Below, one piece after another: positions 4,983-6,734 of a stretch of DNA of 6,734 bases (position 1 is the first letter of the stretch; every line of letters starts with the position of its first letter). Below the pieces are notes generated by a model, which ran no database searches, was not told the origin of the DNA, and saw only the letters and a program-made list of their open reading frames with translations. The stretch comes from Nitrospirota bacterium. GTDB lineage: Bacteria; Nitrospirota; Nitrospiria; Nitrospirales; Nitrospiraceae. The translations under genes and the position numbers were made by a program. The DNA is taken from NCBI GenBank assembly GCA_020028195.1, contig JAHWYE010000094.1, forward strand, positions 1 to 6,734, in the 5' to 3' direction.

Positions 4983-6614
4983 ATGAGCGAAGTCTGGGAC
5001 ACGTTTAAGAGTGATCACTATGTCGGGCTGGTTCCGTGGGCCTGGGTTCAGTTGGAGAGTCGAGAACCCCCCGGACCGTTTCCCTTCATCGGCGGCGTGG
5101 CCCCCGAGGTCGTCGCCAGTCTCCACGAAGCCCACAGTCTTCTCTTGAGCGGGGTTGAAACTGCTATTAGCGACATCTTCTCGCGTCGGGCCTCGTTGGA
5201 CGATCCCTCCCTCCGGGGACGCTTGGAGGATGCCTACGCCGAGCTCGTCAACTCGAGGCCGCAATTAAGCGGAAACATCAAGTGTGGGCGTGGAACGGAC
5301 GGGACGTTTCACTGGGAGTTTCCGAAGGATCCGACCAAGTCTGCGACGATCACAAACGATGGCCTGCGCGTCTTTGACGCCGTGAAGCGACAGACGATTC
5401 CACTTGGCTTCGACCGGCCGATTGCACCTCAAGTCGGGAACTTCCTAGGATTTCTGGATGGGACTCGCCGCGCATCCGAGCTCAAGACCGTCGCGACCAC
5501 GTCCGGTCGTGATGTGTCCCGATTCCTGACCCAGCTCATGGAGTTGCTCAAGAAGCATGATTGCCTGGCTGTATCTGCCGGTACCTCGGTACGGGCTGCG
5601 TGGATAGCAGCGACTCGTGACCGCGACATGGTCCATCTCGGCCATGCTGCCTTGCTGTACCGGCAGCAGGACAGCTTCATCCTGTTCGATCCGTGGCTAA
5701 TGCCCTGGTTTGCCGAATCACCGGTGCCGTCGCTGTGGTGTTCGCTGCTTCCTCGGCCGGCTGCGATCTTTCTGACACATGACCATGATGACCATGTGGA
5801 CCCTCGGACGCTGCTGCACATGCCGAAAGACATCCCAATCATCGTGCCCAGCCGAAGAAACCGCCGCGCCCTCTATTACGATTACCCGTCGTTGCTGCGC
5901 GAACTGGGGTTCACGCACGTGATCGAGTTGGCCCATGGGGAAACCTGGCCGTTTCAGGGCGGCGTGGTGGCCTCGGTTCCCTTCTTCGGAGAAGACCCCT
6001 GTGACATTGAGATGCCACGGAACTGCTATCTGGTTGCCGATCGCGGCCGCAACACGCTGGTGCATGTGGACAGCGGTCCGACCAACTGCGGCAAGTCGGC
6101 GGTGAAAGAAGGGGTCATTGACGATCTGGTCCGGCGCTATGGTCCCATCGCCACCCTCTTCGCCTCCCAACAGCAACTACAGGAGGTGCGGACCTACGCC
6201 GCCCATGCCTGTCTCTCCCATCCGGGGCAATGGTTGGATGTTGGCGAGAATGGGTACCTGACGAACAGCTACCTGTCCCAGCTTGCCGCAAGCGCGAAGG
6301 CCCGCCTGTTCGTCTCCTACGCGACCGGTGGCGCCGATTGGTATCCGGATCATCTGTCATTTATGTTCAGCCGGCGCAACCCGGCCCGTACCGCGCTGCT
6401 GACCGCCAACTGGGAGCCGCCGGATAAGCTCAAGGACCAGTTGGCGCCGTACGGGTGCGGCTACCATTACGGCCACGCGCTTGACCTCTTTCGGCCGACG
6501 CCGGACGGGGGAACGGAAGTGGTTTCGGTTGCAGAGACCATGGCCCCCCTTGCGCTCTATCGGCTGGACCACAGCAATCCCCCGTTCATGAGACAGGGGG
6601 CTCAGCGAGCTTAG
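4983..6614 (+). CDS. Metallo-beta-lactamase-fold (UlaG-like) hydrolase with long N-terminal region
   Basis: A 543-residue cytoplasmic protein without signal peptide or membrane segment. The C-terminal half (about 215-480) is a metallo-beta-lactamase fold: 'HLGHAALLYRQQDSFILFDPW' around 218-238 resembles the opening of UlaG/CMP-Neu5Ac-hydroxylase-like members. 'LTHDHDDHVD' (264-273) holds the HxHxDH metal motif at His266, His268, Asp270, His271. 'LVHVDSG' (359-365) offers Asp363 as the likely bridging ligand. The remaining metal histidine is not obvious. The N-terminal third is unrecognised. Within it, residues about 140-200 ('FLGFLDGTRRASEL', then 'VSRFLTQLMELLKKHDCLAV') resemble the PqqD/RRE-type winged helix. 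The family includes lactonases, phosphodiesterases and RNases, so the substrate is unknown. ATG at 4983 has no clear ribosome binding site and lies 11 bases after the inverted-repeat cassette, which may have replaced its original leader. Motifs and frame are intact. Confidence 0.8.
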   Translation: MSEVWDTFKSDHYVGLVPWAWVQLESREPPGPFPFIGGVAPEVVASLHEAHSLLLSGVETAISDIFSRRASLDDPSLRGRLEDAYAELVNSRPQLSGNIKCGRGTDGTFHWEFPKDPTKSATITNDGLRVFDAVKRQTIPLGFDRPIAPQVGNFLGFLDGTRRASELKTVATTSGRDVSRFLTQLMELLKKHDCLAVSAGTSVRAAWIAATRDRDMVHLGHAALLYRQQDSFILFDPWLMPWFAESPVPSLWCSLLPRPAAIFLTHDHDDHVDPRTLLHMPKDIPIIVPSRRNRRALYYDYPSLLRELGFTHVIELAHGETWPFQGGVVASVPFFGEDPCDIEMPRNCYLVADRGRNTLVHVDSGPTNCGKSAVKEGVIDDLVRRYGPIATLFASQQQLQEVRTYAAHACLSHPGQWLDVGENGYLTNSYLSQLAASAKARLFVSYATGGADWYPDHLSFMFSRRNPARTALLTANWEPPDKLKDQLAPYGCGYHYGHALDLFRPTPDGGTEVVSVAETMAPLALYRLDHSNPPFMRQGAQRA

Positions 6615-6643
6615 CCGCCTGGCCTCTTGCCGAGGGCCTGGCC

Positions 6644-6734
6644 ATGGCGAAGGAAGCAAGGATTGCAACGCACAACCATGGAGCAACGATGAAGGCTGGA
6701 ACGATGCACGGAGAGCAGGCCGTCCCTCGCGTGG
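6644..6734 (+). CDS. Possible start of an unidentified gene, running off the window
   Basis: From ATG 6644 an open frame continues to the last base: about 30 residues beginning MAKEARIATHNHGAT. GAGGG (6632-6636) lies seven bases before it. A second in-frame ATG at 6689 also has a good site, GGAG at 6680-6683, five bases away, and would start MKAGTMHGEQAVPRV. Two in-frame starts each with a binding site make a real gene plausible, but the visible part is too short for any family. It would follow the MBL gene on the same strand. Confidence 0.35.
   Translation, partial: MAKEARIATHNHGATMKAGTMHGEQAVPRV

Noticed and set aside
6621..6638. GGCCTC / GAGGGCC hairpin as a terminator after the MBL gene
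   Set aside because: The stem is six pairs with a bulged G and is followed by GC-rich sequence with no T-run; the same bases provide a possible ribosome binding site for the next start.

Overview
The window reads as a densely coded stretch of a bacterial chromosome with moderately high GC. The organism cannot be fixed from this sequence alone. The mix of an exported FGE/SUMF1-like protein, a stand-alone HemD, a PGM1-type phosphoglucomutase and a four-helix-bundle 'S23' gene would fit a Nitrospirota-like or similar Gram-negative bacterium, but that is inference. I saw no tRNA, rRNA, CRISPR array, transposase or phage gene.

Layout. (1) Positions 1-411, + strand: C-terminal end of what looks like an acyl-CoA dehydrogenase family protein, cut by the window edge. 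(2) Positions 436-2097, +: a complete alpha-phosphohexomutase of the phosphoglucomutase type with all four signature loops, only 24 bases after the previous stop, so probably co-transcribed. (3) Positions 2159-3873, -: a two-gene unit converging on the phosphoglucomutase. An exported formylglycine-generating-enzyme-like protein comes first, followed with an ATGA stop/start overlap by a uroporphyrinogen-III synthase (HemD). (4) Positions 3874-4074: a divergent intergenic region with a good sigma70-type promoter for the + strand and a weaker candidate for the - strand. (5) Positions 4075-4497, +: a small VOC-superfamily metalloprotein. (6) Positions 4490-4971: a cassette of about 480 bp bounded by 31-base imperfect inverted repeats and carrying one gene, a four-helix-bundle protein of the 23S rRNA intervening-sequence family. 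(7) Positions 4983-6614, +: a 543-residue metallo-beta-lactamase-fold protein of the UlaG-like type with a long N-terminal region, part of which resembles a PqqD/RRE-type winged helix. (8) Positions 6615-6734: a short tail with a possible new gene start running off the window.

How the genes fit together. Phosphoglucomutase links glucose-1-phosphate and glucose-6-phosphate (glycogen, nucleotide-sugar or trehalose metabolism). HemD makes uroporphyrinogen III for heme, siroheme and corrinoids. No single pathway joins all the genes. The most notable points are the inverted-repeat cassette, which appears to have landed between the VOC and MBL genes and supplies coding ends to both its own gene and its left neighbour; the translational coupling of an exported FGE-like protein lacking the catalytic cysteines to HemD; and the unusual domain make-up of the MBL protein.
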